Shown here piece by piece: positions 12,950-13,150 of a DNA stretch of 13,150 bases. The position numbers were made by a program, and so were the translations under genes. Source of the stretch: CAZWSE01 sp964636575 (GTDB lineage Bacteria; Pseudomonadota; Alphaproteobacteria; Rhodobacterales; Rhodobacteraceae); NCBI GenBank assembly GCA_964636575.1, contig CAZWSE010000094.1:1-13150 (forward strand). The letters are read 5' to 3'. The notes under the pieces were generated by a model. It did no database searches, had not been told where the DNA came from, and worked only from the letters and a program-made list of their open reading frames with translations. Positions within the stretch are counted from its first letter, which is position 1; each line of letters begins with the position of its first letter.

Positions 12950-13150
12950 TCATGGTGTCAATCCAGCGGGAGGTGGTCCGTCGGTCGGGTAAAGCCCGAT
13001 CACTTTGAACAGAGTTCCCATTTCTTGAGGGTGCGTCAACCGCCGATGTGCCTGTTCGATTTGTGTCAAAGCCTCGCCCGTGGCGTTGTTGGCCAAGGCC
13101 TGTGCCCGCGCAGTAATGCCGAGCCGTTCCAGAAACACCCCTTGCGGGCA
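12950..13150 (-). CDS. COG1565-type class I SAM-dependent methyltransferase (MidA/NDUFAF7-like), C-terminal part
   Basis: Partial: only the last 66 residues lie in the window and the 5' end is beyond position 13150. The visible tail begins PQGVFLERLGITARAQALA and contains IEQAHRRLTHPQEMGTLFKVIGLYP, which matches my memory of the C-terminal end of this family; the catalytic SAM-binding part is outside. The mitochondrial homologue NDUFAF7 dimethylates an arginine of a complex I subunit; the bacterial role is less clear. It lies directly upstream of pgeF with a 10-nt gap, suggesting one operon. Confidence 0.8.
   Translation of the reverse strand, partial: CPQGVFLERLGITARAQALANNATGEALTQIEQAHRRLTHPQEMGTLFKVIGLYPTDGPPPAGLTP

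Overview
The window looks like chromosomal DNA from an alphaproteobacterium of the order Rhodobacterales (Roseobacter-type). The signs are a dispersed CCTCCGGCGGAGG-centred repeat, an Hsp20-DUF1150 gene pair behind a sigma-32-type promoter, a fused sulfate adenylyltransferase/APS kinase, a Hint-domain protein of the kind common in this order, and a SAM-methyltransferase/pgeF pair. I see no insertion sequence, phage, tRNA, rRNA or CRISPR array. The placement comes from family recognition, not from a search.

Layout. Positions 1-3361 hold a plus-strand run of an SRPBCC protein, a DMT-family exporter, a secreted lipase-like alpha/beta hydrolase, and an orphan PhnM-like amidohydrolase whose start overlaps the hydrolase by 8 nt. 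Two near-identical copies of the dispersed repeat bracket this block (7-38 and 3370-3401). Positions 3416-5057 hold purE-purK on the minus strand (N5-CAIR route of purine synthesis), with a likely promoter ahead of purE. A small DUF465 coiled-coil protein (minus) stands divergent from a heat-shock unit (plus): a sigma-32-type promoter, a 5' UTR that folds like a ROSE RNA thermometer, hsp20, DUF1150, and a PhzF-family protein starting at TTG. The sat-cysC fusion and trxB are on the minus strand. trxB is divergent from an Lrp/AsnC regulator, and the spacer carries a two-copy candidate operator. Lrp converges on a Hint-domain protein. Two converging pairs (phzF/sat and lrp/Hint) have perfect 8-bp hairpins that include stop codons.

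The least explained part is 11280-12183, between the Hint gene and pgeF. It holds a previously unlisted 48-codon minus-strand ORF (11616-11762) with a good ribosome binding site, many basic residues and no acidic ones, followed by a textbook rho-independent terminator (11515-11549). Upstream of it are four tandem hairpins (11793-11922) at a regular 37-38 nt spacing. They share the 8-nt core CCTGCTCG (CGAGCAGG on the other strand), but their stem arms differ and remain complementary. That pattern indicates selection on RNA structure and makes this the best candidate for an undescribed system: either a structured leader of the small gene or an antisense RNA array opposite it.

The window ends with pgeF and the 3' end of a COG1565-type (MidA/NDUFAF7) methyltransferase, both on the minus strand and likely one operon.
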